The notes under the pieces are model-generated. The model did not search any database and had not been told where the DNA came from. It was given only the letters and a program-made list of their open reading frames with translations. A stretch of DNA of 64,000 nucleotides, taken from the NCBI GenBank assembly GCA_020633675.1, contig JACKDE010000003.1, forward strand, positions 930,001-994,000. Direction: 5' to 3'. Each line of letters begins with the position of its first letter. The first letter of the stretch is position 1. The position numbers and the translations under genes were made by a program. Below are positions 33,613 through 40,584 of the stretch, piece by piece. Source of the DNA: Deferribacteres bacterium (GTDB taxonomy: Bacteria > Zhuqueibacterota > Zhuqueibacteria > Zhuqueibacterales > Geothermadaptataceae).

Positions 33613-34656
33613 AGATTTTATCCCAAACAGATCTACATTCCAATCTGTCAAATATGGAATTGACACATTAGTAGTTCTTTTAAATAGATCAAGGACAGCA
33701 GATTTTTCTTGATCTTCCCACATATCTACAAGGCGTGGGGATAATGCCATATTCTCAACTTGCATAATTAGCATTTGACTGAGAATAAGTGCTCTTTTAG
33801 CTTCTTTTAAATTTTCTAAGTCATGAAAAAATGACCTAAATAATTGCTCATATCTCTTATGCCACAGAAACATAAGCACAACTTCATTTTCATTTGGAAC
33901 AATATTCAAAGTAACTTCAGGTAGATCAACGCCTGTCATCTTCGAAACAATACATTTACCCGATAAATTATATTCGGGTGGGAAATGGGCGGAAACGACT
34001 ACTGTTGGAGAAGTTTTCAAGCGTATAGTAGAAAACTTCGATAAATGAAATTTTCCACTTTCAAGCTGGTGGAGCAGAGACATAAATTGACGTCCAATTC
34101 TTTTTACTGCAAAATCGAACCCATCCAACCTTGATTTAGCGACAGAAATCACGTAATCAAGCGACTTACTCACATCAACCTGGTCTAAGTTGATGTATTC
34201 AGAAATTGATGGTACATCACCAGATCGAGCAAGCTGTAATAGTTTCCTAAAAAAAATCTGAGCATTCAATTTCTTCCAATACTCACATGCTGTTGACCGC
34301 AGTGAGAGCCGTACTGCTTGTTCTGGATCATTTGGGTTGATTGACCTTTCGTCTCCAAGGTCAACTTTATCAAATAATTCGTTGTCATGTTGACTACAAA
34401 ACCCAGTAAATCGAGTCGCTTTGCGGACTCCTACAAGCTGAAAAGCAAATCCCTGAGCTGTGCTCTTAATCATGTAAACATGACCATTATTAGACACTGA
34501 CCGGAGAACTCGCTTTTCTTGAATCGAATGTGCCTTAATAACTTTGCCACTTGACTGGCACTCTGGTATTAAGCAGCTTTGTAGTGCTAAATTTCTATAA
34601 GTACCCCAAATTTTAGCATGGACTCTTTGTGCACGCTGTTCATCTTTTGCAGACAA
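33607..34656 (-). CDS. Cassette gene: uncharacterised protein with HNH-like zinc motif
   Basis: 349 residues. The N-terminal 90 residues carry SCLIPEC, KAHSIQ, GHVYMI and FTGFCSQHDNELF, a C-x4-C/H/C-x2-HD metal-binding pattern that I recall from a widespread unannotated family often near phage-defence genes. The rest is mixed helix and strand with no named domain and no membrane segment. The start is a TTG at 34656, directly after a TAA in the same frame, so no longer frame exists. The TAA stop at 33607 lies in the opening box of attC A. Defence is a possibility that rests on family context and on cassettes commonly carrying defence genes; the sequence alone does not show it. Confidence 0.82.
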   Translation of the reverse strand: MSAKDEQRAQRVHAKIWGTYRNLALQSCLIPECQSSGKVIKAHSIQEKRVLRSVSNNGHVYMIKSTAQGFAFQLVGVRKATRFTGFCSQHDNELFDKVDLGDERSINPNDPEQAVRLSLRSTACEYWKKLNAQIFFRKLLQLARSGDVPSISEYINLDQVDVSKSLDYVISVAKSRLDGFDFAVKRIGRQFMSLLHQLESGKFHLSKFSTIRLKTSPTVVVSAHFPPEYNLSGKCIVSKMTGVDLPEVTLNIVPNENEVVLMFLWHKRYEQLFRSFFHDLENLKEAKRALILSQMLIMQVENMALSPRLVDMWEDQEKSAVLDLFKRTTNVSIPYLTDWNVDLFGIKSC

Positions 34657-34709
34657 TTAACCACCTGTTTGAGAATATTGTTTTAAACCGACACCCCACG
34701 TGTGACTGA

Positions 34710-34766
34710 TGCTAACATTTAAATCAGCCGACCGCTTTTGGGTTCGGCTGCATTTTTTTGTTAGAC
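34710..34766 (-). other. attC site B
   Basis: Minus strand: opens GTCTAAC and ends GTTAGCA, 57 bases, typical short attC. The stem CAGCCGA-A-CC with GG-TCGGCTG has one extrahelical A, and A/T-rich spacers flank the cores. It separates the two-gene membrane cassette from the HNH-like cassette. Confidence 0.85.
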
Positions 34767-34805
34767 TCTGTTTTGCGATGGAGTAAGAATCCATCCTGCT
34801 TTGAC

Positions 34806-35231
34806 TTATACTCCTTTTTCTTTAAAGAGTGGCGTGACAACTAGTCCTACATATGATGCAAAAATTGTCTCAAGAATAGCTAATGCTATTTTAAAGTTCT
34901 CAAAATTAGTTAACGCTTTTACATTTCCCTTTAGTAGTATTAGACCACCACATGAAAAAATTAAAAGCATTGGGAAAAAAAACGAAATAAAAGCGTACAT
35001 TCCTGTTAAGTTTATTTCCTTTGTTTTTTTATTTTCAGGATTCTGTAAAATAAAGCGTACGATTGCTGTTGTATATCCCGCGAACATTGGAAAAATTAGT
35101 GCTATGGATGTAGTGAACTCAGTGAAAAGAAAACGTTCTTTAATAAAACCCAAAACAAGAAGTGATAGAATACCAAAATGTCCCAAAATAAGTATAATTC
35201 CCAGACTATTTCTTAGTCTCGCTCGTGTCAT
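34806..35231 (-). CDS. Cassette gene: small four-helix membrane protein
   Basis: 141 residues with four predicted membrane helices (IILILGHFGILSLLVLGFI; FTTSIALIFPMFAGY; MYAFISFFFPMLLIF; and a last one near 115-135). No family recognised. Its start overlaps the end of the next upstream gene by 26 bases in another frame, so the two are translationally linked and form one two-gene cassette. The stop is 40 bases before attC B. Codon use is AT-rich like the rest of the island. Confidence 0.75.
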   Translation of the reverse strand: MTRARLRNSLGIILILGHFGILSLLVLGFIKERFLFTEFTTSIALIFPMFAGYTTAIVRFILQNPENKKTKEINLTGMYAFISFFFPMLLIFSCGGLILLKGNVKALTNFENFKIALAILETIFASYVGLVVTPLFKEKGV

Positions 35232-36291
35232 ATTTTGTTGTCCTTATCATTTTTGGAGAGTTGCGCGATATAATTTCTAATATTTTCTCCATTTCATTAT
35301 GAAAGTCGTTTCTGAAATTTTCAGATTTCCAAAATGGGTAAAAACTCTCAATATCCGGTATAACATCTCCCGTTGCTGCAAATCCCCCTTCCGATACTAA
35401 ACGAACTTCACCTGAATTTAGCCTTAAAATAAAAAACCATGTGCGCATCCAGCCCTGATTAAGCCAAGCTTTGGTTATTACTTCTTTTGATGAATACATA
35501 GCTCCGCTTCCAAGGTTGTGTTCTTCGAACTTCTTGGATCGAGATTGTATTTCACTTGCAATTTTGTTTAATACAACTTTTTCATCCATGTATTTATCTA
35601 AAATCCATATATGAAGCGGTTCAGATTTACTTGAGTCTTTAACCGCAGGTAAAATTTCTGACCATGAATAGTCTCTTCTGGGCTTTCTAGGATTTGAGAA
35701 TGCATTATCAAGTAGCTCTTTAGAAAATGACTCAAGTTCAGAACGATATTGAGAATCAAAGGAATTAAAAGCTGATAAATTGGGTATTTTATCTCCACTT
35801 GAAGAATACCCTCCCCATGTTACCAAATGAATTTCATTGTTTGCGCTTGCACACATAAACTGAAGATATTCCCATTTGTTCGAATCGTGTATAATTCCAT
35901 TCTTATTAAGAACTAAGCTGAAAACAGCAAGCCCATCATGTTTTATTATCAATTGTCCTTGTTCAAAGTCAAGCTTCTCGGTTACATATCTGGCGAAATA
36001 TTTTATTGCCTCATTCTCTGTCCAACCGAATGGGATCAGTGTTTTATTAGATGGCGCGGCCCTGGGTGCTATTTCTTGTGGTTCTTGTTGTTGATCAAAA
36101 ACTCTTAATAAAATTAAGATAGCAACATAAGTAGCGAGCCAACCAACCCAGCATGCTATACATTTCCATTTTTTTGAACAATCGCAAAAGAAGCAAAGAT
36201 GCGGACGACTACTGCAACAACGAAAAATATAAAAAGAAAAAAGTAACCAAATTAAAATGACCAAATGAATGACCCATGAATATGTACTCAT
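35206..36291 (-). CDS. Cassette gene: membrane-anchored protein with internal repeat
   Basis: 361 residues. Two N-terminal hydrophobic helices surround a cysteine cluster (CCSSRPHLCFFCDCSKKWKC), then a soluble part with an internal duplication: ITHxVTWGGYSSSGDKIP-like segment near 160 and LVSEGGFAATGDVIPDIESF near 310, each followed by a helical SFSKELL/EMEKILE-type end. No family recognised. The pairing with a small polytopic membrane protein and location in a cassette suggest a two-component membrane system, possibly immunity or defence; this is speculation. The start lies 48 bases downstream of the reconstructed cassette core. Confidence 0.78.
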   Translation of the reverse strand: MSTYSWVIHLVILIWLLFSFYIFRCCSSRPHLCFFCDCSKKWKCIACWVGWLATYVAILILLRVFDQQQEPQEIAPRAAPSNKTLIPFGWTENEAIKYFARYVTEKLDFEQGQLIIKHDGLAVFSLVLNKNGIIHDSNKWEYLQFMCASANNEIHLVTWGGYSSSGDKIPNLSAFNSFDSQYRSELESFSKELLDNAFSNPRKPRRDYSWSEILPAVKDSSKSEPLHIWILDKYMDEKVVLNKIASEIQSRSKKFEEHNLGSGAMYSSKEVITKAWLNQGWMRTWFFILRLNSGEVRLVSEGGFAATGDVIPDIESFYPFWKSENFRNDFHNEMEKILEIISRNSPKMIRTTKYDTSETKK

Positions 36292-36301
36292 TAACTATCT
36301 C

Positions 36302-36339
36302 CTAAGCTTTATATCAGAGCCTAAGCTTTATATCAGAGA
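36302..36339. repeat. Perfect 19-bp tandem duplication at the intron 3' junction
   Basis: CCTAAGCTTTATATCAGAG occurs twice in tandem (36302-36320 and 36321-36339), ending exactly where the group II intron ends. On the minus strand each unit reads CTCTGATATAAAGCTTAGG, so the base triplet TAGG precedes a CTCTG both at the exon junction and at the repeat junction. Confidence 0.85.
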
Positions 36340-36379
36340 TCGGGTAGCTCACGGGGCTTGCGCCCCGATCGCCCCCTAA

Positions 36380-36413
36380 GAACCGTACGTGACACTTTCG
36401 CGTCATACGGCTC
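36380..36413 (-). ncRNA. Group II intron domain V
   Basis: 34 bases that fold into the standard domain V hairpin: GAGCCGTATG pairs with CGTACGGTTC, topped by a GAAA tetraloop stem (ACGCGAAAGTGT). It is followed by a domain VI-like hairpin GGGGC-GCAA-GCCCC and then the intron end. Domain V is the catalytic core, so the ribozyme may still splice even though the encoded protein frame is broken. Confidence 0.85.
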
Positions 36414-36460
36414 AAGCATTTCAAAAGGCTGACCTGGTTGGAGCAGCCCGACAGTTGGTT

Positions 36461-37961
36461 TCAAACAAGCGCCAGTTTCATCTGTCTGGCGGAAAGCTCC
36501 GGCAAAAGCTTTGCTTCCTTCTCGTACCGTCGCATTCGGAAATACCCTTCATACTCCGGTGCGTAAGGATTGGCATCTGCTTTGATTTTCCTATGCCTTC
36601 TAATCCCGATAGCGCTGACTCTGATCACCCGATACACTTTGATTTTCCTTTTGCATCGCATGACCACAGCAAAGATACAACCCTTTCCAGCAGTCGACCA
36701 GTATTTTTTGATCAGCCACTTTGTGGATTTGGTCGGATATCTTCGCCTGAGCATGCGCCAGAGTTGCTCGAAGACATATTTGTCAACACGTCCAAACGCG
36801 TCCGATGCCACCACATGCCTGTGGTAGTTTGCCCAACCGCGTAAAACTTCGTTGAGCTTTCTGATGAGAATAATCATCGGTGCGTTGGTATATTGTCGGA
36901 TCAGCGTTCCTGCTTTTCGAATCAGGGCGAGAACTCCCTGCTTGTCCGGTGTGATATGCAATGTGTTGCCGTGCTTGCGAAAATTTTGGCCGAGGAACGT
37001 AAATCCGTGCCGGATAAAGGTGATCTTCGTTTTCTCTTCCGAGAGTTGGAGCCCACGCAGAGTTAGGAACTGTTCCACCGCCGGCATAACACTTTCCACG
37101 AGAAGCGTTTTTTGACTTTCCCGTGATAATGAAGTCGTCGGCATAGCGAATGAAGTTGACTCTCACCCGTCTGGGCACCGCGGCATGTATAGCCTGTTCC
37201 AGCCCGTCGAGGGTCATGTTTGCAAGGGTTGGGGAGATGATCCCGCCTTGCGGTGTTCGTTTTCTGGTGGGAAAGTGAAATCCTTTCTCCACATATCCGG
37301 CTTCGAGCCATTGCCGCAGTATCCGCTTTTCGAGCGGGATGTTTTGCATCAGCCAGTCCATCGATATATTATCGAAACAGCCGGTGATGTCGCCTTCCAG
37401 TACCCATGTTGCCGAGTTGGGTTTGGCCAGTGCGTTGAATGCAGCTTGCACCGCATCGGCGCATGACCGGCCTTCTCTGAATCCGTATGAGTTACGGTCA
37501 GCGATTGTTTCCGCGACCGGTGCCAGTGCCAGCTTGTAAAGCGCCTGCATGGCTCTGTCATACATTGCCGGGATACTGAGTGGGCGTTTCTTCCCATTCT
37601 TTTTGGGGATATAAATCCTGCGCAACGGCTGCGCTTTATAACCGCGTTGCCGCAGACTGTGGACAGCCTGCATTTTGTCTTTGGCGCTTTTCCACAAAAC
37701 GCCATCGACGCCTGGAGTTTTCTTTCCTTTGTTCGAGGTCACTCGTTTGACAGCCAATGCCCTGGCGTAGAACGAGTGGGTTAGCGTCCATTGCAAAGCG
37801 TTTACCTTGCCATATCTGCCTTCCTTAACTGCCTTCGCGATACGCATCTGGAGTCTTCGAACTTCGCGCCTGGCCTTTTTCCAATCAATGGAACGCCAGT
37901 TTGTTTCTTGCTCAGTCGATGAGTGCACCATCTCTTTTGAAGACGTCATTTGCTTTCCCAT
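36461..37961 (-). pseudogene. ltrA: Group II intron reverse transcriptase/maturase, frameshifted
   Basis: Maturase of the intron, in two overlapping frames. The first frame carries RT0-RT5 (WKKARREVRRLQ; TPGVDGVLW; SYGFREGRSC; YADDFIITGKS with the catalytic YADD). Straight after GKSK the frame changes, and the second frame continues LLVESVMPAVEQFLTLRGL, the thumb domain, the maturase domain (ILIRKLNEVLRGWANYH) and an HNH-like or basic end. The cause is one extra A in the A6 run read at 37108-37113; with five A the frames join as GKSKTLLVES. It may be a true mutation, a sequencing error, or be bypassed by polymerase slippage on the homopolymer. The start at 37961 is a guess; the frame is open to 38015. 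Confidence 0.9.
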
Positions 37962-38602
37962 CTGAGAAGATTCTCCGGATTCTCTCGCGATGAAACACCT
38001 TCTGGACGTCAGCACCTACTTCTCTCTTTTCTATTGATCTGAGATTTTCGGTTGCGCCATGTTCCGTGCGCTATCTGCCCCATTACAGGACAGCCTTTGC
38101 TTCTTCCAGACTCTCAAAACTGCCGCCCCAACAGCATGCCTTGCGGTTTGCCTGCCGTGCGTTGCACACGGCGGGGAGACAGCCTTTCCACGTTCCGCAT
38201 AGTTGACCATAGTGAGCAATTTAGGTGCGCCCTCTACGCCGGTGATACGACAGTTCCGTGCAGGCAGTTAGGAGACCTGCAACCTAATCACCTGTGCAAA
38301 CACAAGGAAGCACAGCTTCGACCTGTTAGTCCCCCGTAGGTCTGACTAATCCTGACGGCGCTTAAGGACATTCGGTTCATCTCACCCTATTGCTCGACCC
38401 TTGCCCTTAACCCCGTGGGGCTCGGGGATGGGTTTCCGTCTCACGACATAGACCCGTTTCGGTACGTTGTCCGGTGAGCTTCACACCCCTTCATCAGCGC
38501 GAAGGTAGCATGTCACCGTAGGGTACTGATAGGAACATATCAGGTTTGGTCAAGGAGTTTAACTCCTTACCAAACAATCAACTATGCGACATCGTGTCGC
38601 AC

Positions 38603-38889
38603 CCTAACTGTATTGTGTGCGGCCAAAGAATGGCCAAAAAGGTGTCCATATTTGGAAACATGTTTCCACTAGTGGACATTGTTCCTACATGTGGAAACTT
38701 TTTCAGTGCCTATATATGGAAACTTTTGTAAACGCACGCTTTTGTGCATATTCCTATTTTGAAAGCTGTTTCCTGCATTTTTGCTTTATATAAACGGATT
38801 ATGTGTCTTTATGCTCATATTGTCAAGCAAAAGTTTACTGCGTTACGCATGCAACTTTGCCCACACGAATAGACAGAGAAACAGTTCTC
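38603..38889. other. Intergenic region with nested palindromes, 5' exon of the intron
   Basis: No gene supported. It holds CCTAAC (the core complement next to the intron), a GGCC-GGCC hairpin (38622-38636), and a 36-base palindrome at 38643-38678: TGTCCA and TGGACA arms around the perfect GGAAACATGTTTCC. Related GTTCC-CATG-GGAAAC and ATATGGAAAC units follow at 38681-38730. No attC opening box paired with the core could be identified, so this end may be a decayed attC or an attI-like site. Confidence 0.55.
38643..38678. repeat. 36-bp symmetric palindrome
   Basis: TGTCCA at 38643-38648 pairs with TGGACA at 38673-38678 around the perfect 14-bp palindrome GGAAACATGTTTCC (38654-38667), exactly centred. 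Only five central-arm positions on each side do not match. The symmetry suggests a dimeric DNA-binding site or a cruciform. Confidence 0.7.
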
Positions 38890-40584
38890 TTACTGCACTT
38901 CACCAATACAAATCAAAGACTTCTCGCTGCGGATAAAAAGCATGCCATCAGCATAGGCCGGCGTGCAGGAGGATTTTTCGCCAATCGCGAAATCGCCCAG
39001 GCTGTTGTAGGCACTGTCAGCTTCAAAAATATGCATCACGCCTGCCATATCCAGCGCGTAAATCAAATTGCCGAGCAGCACAGGCGAGGCAACAAAGCCG
39101 TCATCGAATTTGTGATCCCAGAGCATTTCGCCGGTTTGCGCATCCAGACAGACCAGCATGCCGTACGCCGTCGGAATAATCACGTATTGGCCGGTGACCA
39201 GCGGACTGGCGGCATCCGGCAACTCGTCCAGGTATTCCCACGCGACCTCCGCGCCTTGTGCGCCAACGCGAATGCCGCTCGCTTGCATCGACTCGTTCGC
39301 GACCACCAGCAAGCCATCCGCGAAAGCAGGCGACGGACCTTGTTCGCCGCCCAGGCACTCGATCGACCAGTGCCGAACACCGGATTTGGGATCAAACGAA
39401 TCGACGCTCAGACTGTTGGTGACGATCAACTCGGAGCGCTCACCGGTGTCGACGCAAATCGGCGACGACCAGGAAATCACCTCGCGGTTGACACGCCAAA
39501 TGACATTGCCGGTGTGCACATCCAGCCCCAGCAATCTGCCTTCGGAAGCCTGGTCATATTGCACAATCAGCAAGTTTTCGTAAGTCAGCAGAGATGATGA
39601 ATGCCCGTAATGATTGTCCGGAATGCCAAAACCTTTGCGCCAAATTTCATTGCCATCGAGATCGAGGCAGATGAGTTGGCCATTGCCGAAAATGGCAAAA
39701 ATGTAGCGGCCATCGGTGCTCATGGTTGGCGCGGCATAACCGGTATCGCCGTAGGGTCTGAACGCTGCAAAATCTTCGTCATCCGGCGCATTCACCTGAA
39801 ACTGCCAGAGCATTTCACCATTTTGCGCATCGTAGGCATAAATGAATAAACCATCGCGATCCCCACCGGTGAGAAAAACGCGCTTTTGACACACGACTGG
39901 CGAGCTGAAGCCTGGTTTGGGCACCGCTGTTTTCCAGGCAATGCCTTCGCCCGAATCGATGTCCCAACTGGTAGGCGGCGTCGCGTCACGGGCAATGCCA
40001 TTGCCGCCTGGCCCGCGAAAATGCGGCCAGGAATTGACACCGGCGACCAAAGCATCTTTAGCTGAGCCAGCCGCATCCGCCCCAACGCCGTCGCCGATTT
40101 CATTATAAGAAAGAAAGGCAAAAACAAACGAACTGCCAACCAGAGCGATGCCGACGCCTGCTGTCCAGCGCCGCGCTTTGGTCGACATCAGCCAGGATTC
40201 GCTGTCATCGAGATTGCCCTCCGGCATCGGCAGTTTTTCATGCAAACTGTCCATGGTTTTCAGCGCCACAAGCAGGACGATGATCCCGCCCAGCAACAAA
40301 TACGCGCCGGTCTTGAGCTGCCACTGGTTGGTAAAAAGCGCCTTGCGCGAAACCAGGTCCAAAACCCGGACCTGTTCGCGCAGCGCATCATTGTCAGGGT
40401 TTTGCCGCAACTGGGCGATGAGCGTATCCAGTGGTGCATTTTTGGCCGGATCGAAGGCACGCAGTTGCAGGTAGTTTGTGACCATCAAAACGCAGACGAC
40501 CAGCGAGAAAATCGCTGCGACAATGGCGGCACCGCGGGCGATGCCATACAGTGCGCGATTGTCAATTTGCAGATTCGGCCACAT
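38890..40584 (-). CDS. Membrane-anchored PQQ-like beta-propeller protein
   Basis: 564 residues. Three membrane helices in the first 200 residues (about 10-35, 80-100 and 133-155) separate a short soluble loop from a C-terminal eight-bladed PQQ-like propeller (about 190-560). The blades show the usual W-motifs: WPHFRGPGGNGIARD, GNVIWRVNREV and GEMLWDHKFD. Propellers of this type may bind a quinone or may only be structural; no catalytic Asp/Glu set of quinoprotein dehydrogenases could be assigned. The start ATG at 40584 overlaps the previous gene end by 23 bases, so translation is coupled. Last gene of a six-gene redox operon. Confidence 0.88.
   Translation of the reverse strand: MWPNLQIDNRALYGIARGAAIVAAIFSLVVCVLMVTNYLQLRAFDPAKNAPLDTLIAQLRQNPDNDALREQVRVLDLVSRKALFTNQWQLKTGAYLLLGGIIVLLVALKTMDSLHEKLPMPEGNLDDSESWLMSTKARRWTAGVGIALVGSSFVFAFLSYNEIGDGVGADAAGSAKDALVAGVNSWPHFRGPGGNGIARDATPPTSWDIDSGEGIAWKTAVPKPGFSSPVVCQKRVFLTGGDRDGLFIYAYDAQNGEMLWQFQVNAPDDEDFAAFRPYGDTGYAAPTMSTDGRYIFAIFGNGQLICLDLDGNEIWRKGFGIPDNHYGHSSSLLTYENLLIVQYDQASEGRLLGLDVHTGNVIWRVNREVISWSSPICVDTGERSELIVTNSLSVDSFDPKSGVRHWSIECLGGEQGPSPAFADGLLVVANESMQASGIRVGAQGAEVAWEYLDELPDAASPLVTGQYVIIPTAYGMLVCLDAQTGEMLWDHKFDDGFVASPVLLGNLIYALDMAGVMHIFEADSAYNSLGDFAIGEKSSCTPAYADGMLFIRSEKSLICIGEVQ

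Larger units (their letters stand above)
32970..36339 (-). mobile_element. Integron gene-cassette array without integrase (CALIN)
   Basis: Three cassettes, all with genes on the minus strand, separated by attC sites A (33485-33612), B (34710-34766) and C (32970-33045). Each cassette opens with a GTTRRRY core whose complement opens the attC of the same cassette: GTTAGCA/TGCTAAC for the middle cassette and GTTAGGC/GCCTAAC for the last, which is what excision to a circle requires. Both stop codons lie within the opening RYYYAAC box, as is common in cassettes. The DNA is clearly more AT-rich than its surroundings. No tyrosine integron integrase gene is in the window. The upstream end is interrupted by a group II intron. 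Confidence 0.85.
36340..38602 (-). mobile_element. Group II intron inserted in an integron core site
   Basis: Self-splicing retroelement of about 2263 bases. The 5' end on the minus strand reads GTGCGAC, matching the GUGYG consensus; the 3' end is CTACCCGAT, following a domain V-VI pair. The encoded reverse transcriptase/maturase lies in the domain IV position. Removing the intron joins GTTAGG to CTCTGATA, which restores GTTAGGC, a consensus integron core site; the insertion is therefore inside the recombination site of the cassette array. Boundaries are good to one or two bases. The subclass is not determined, though introns that target attC sites belong to class C. Confidence 0.85.

Noticed and set aside
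37108..37113. Programmed -1 frameshift site (A-AAA-AAC) in the maturase
   Set aside because: The downstream frame needs a +1 shift, not -1, so the heptamer does not fit.
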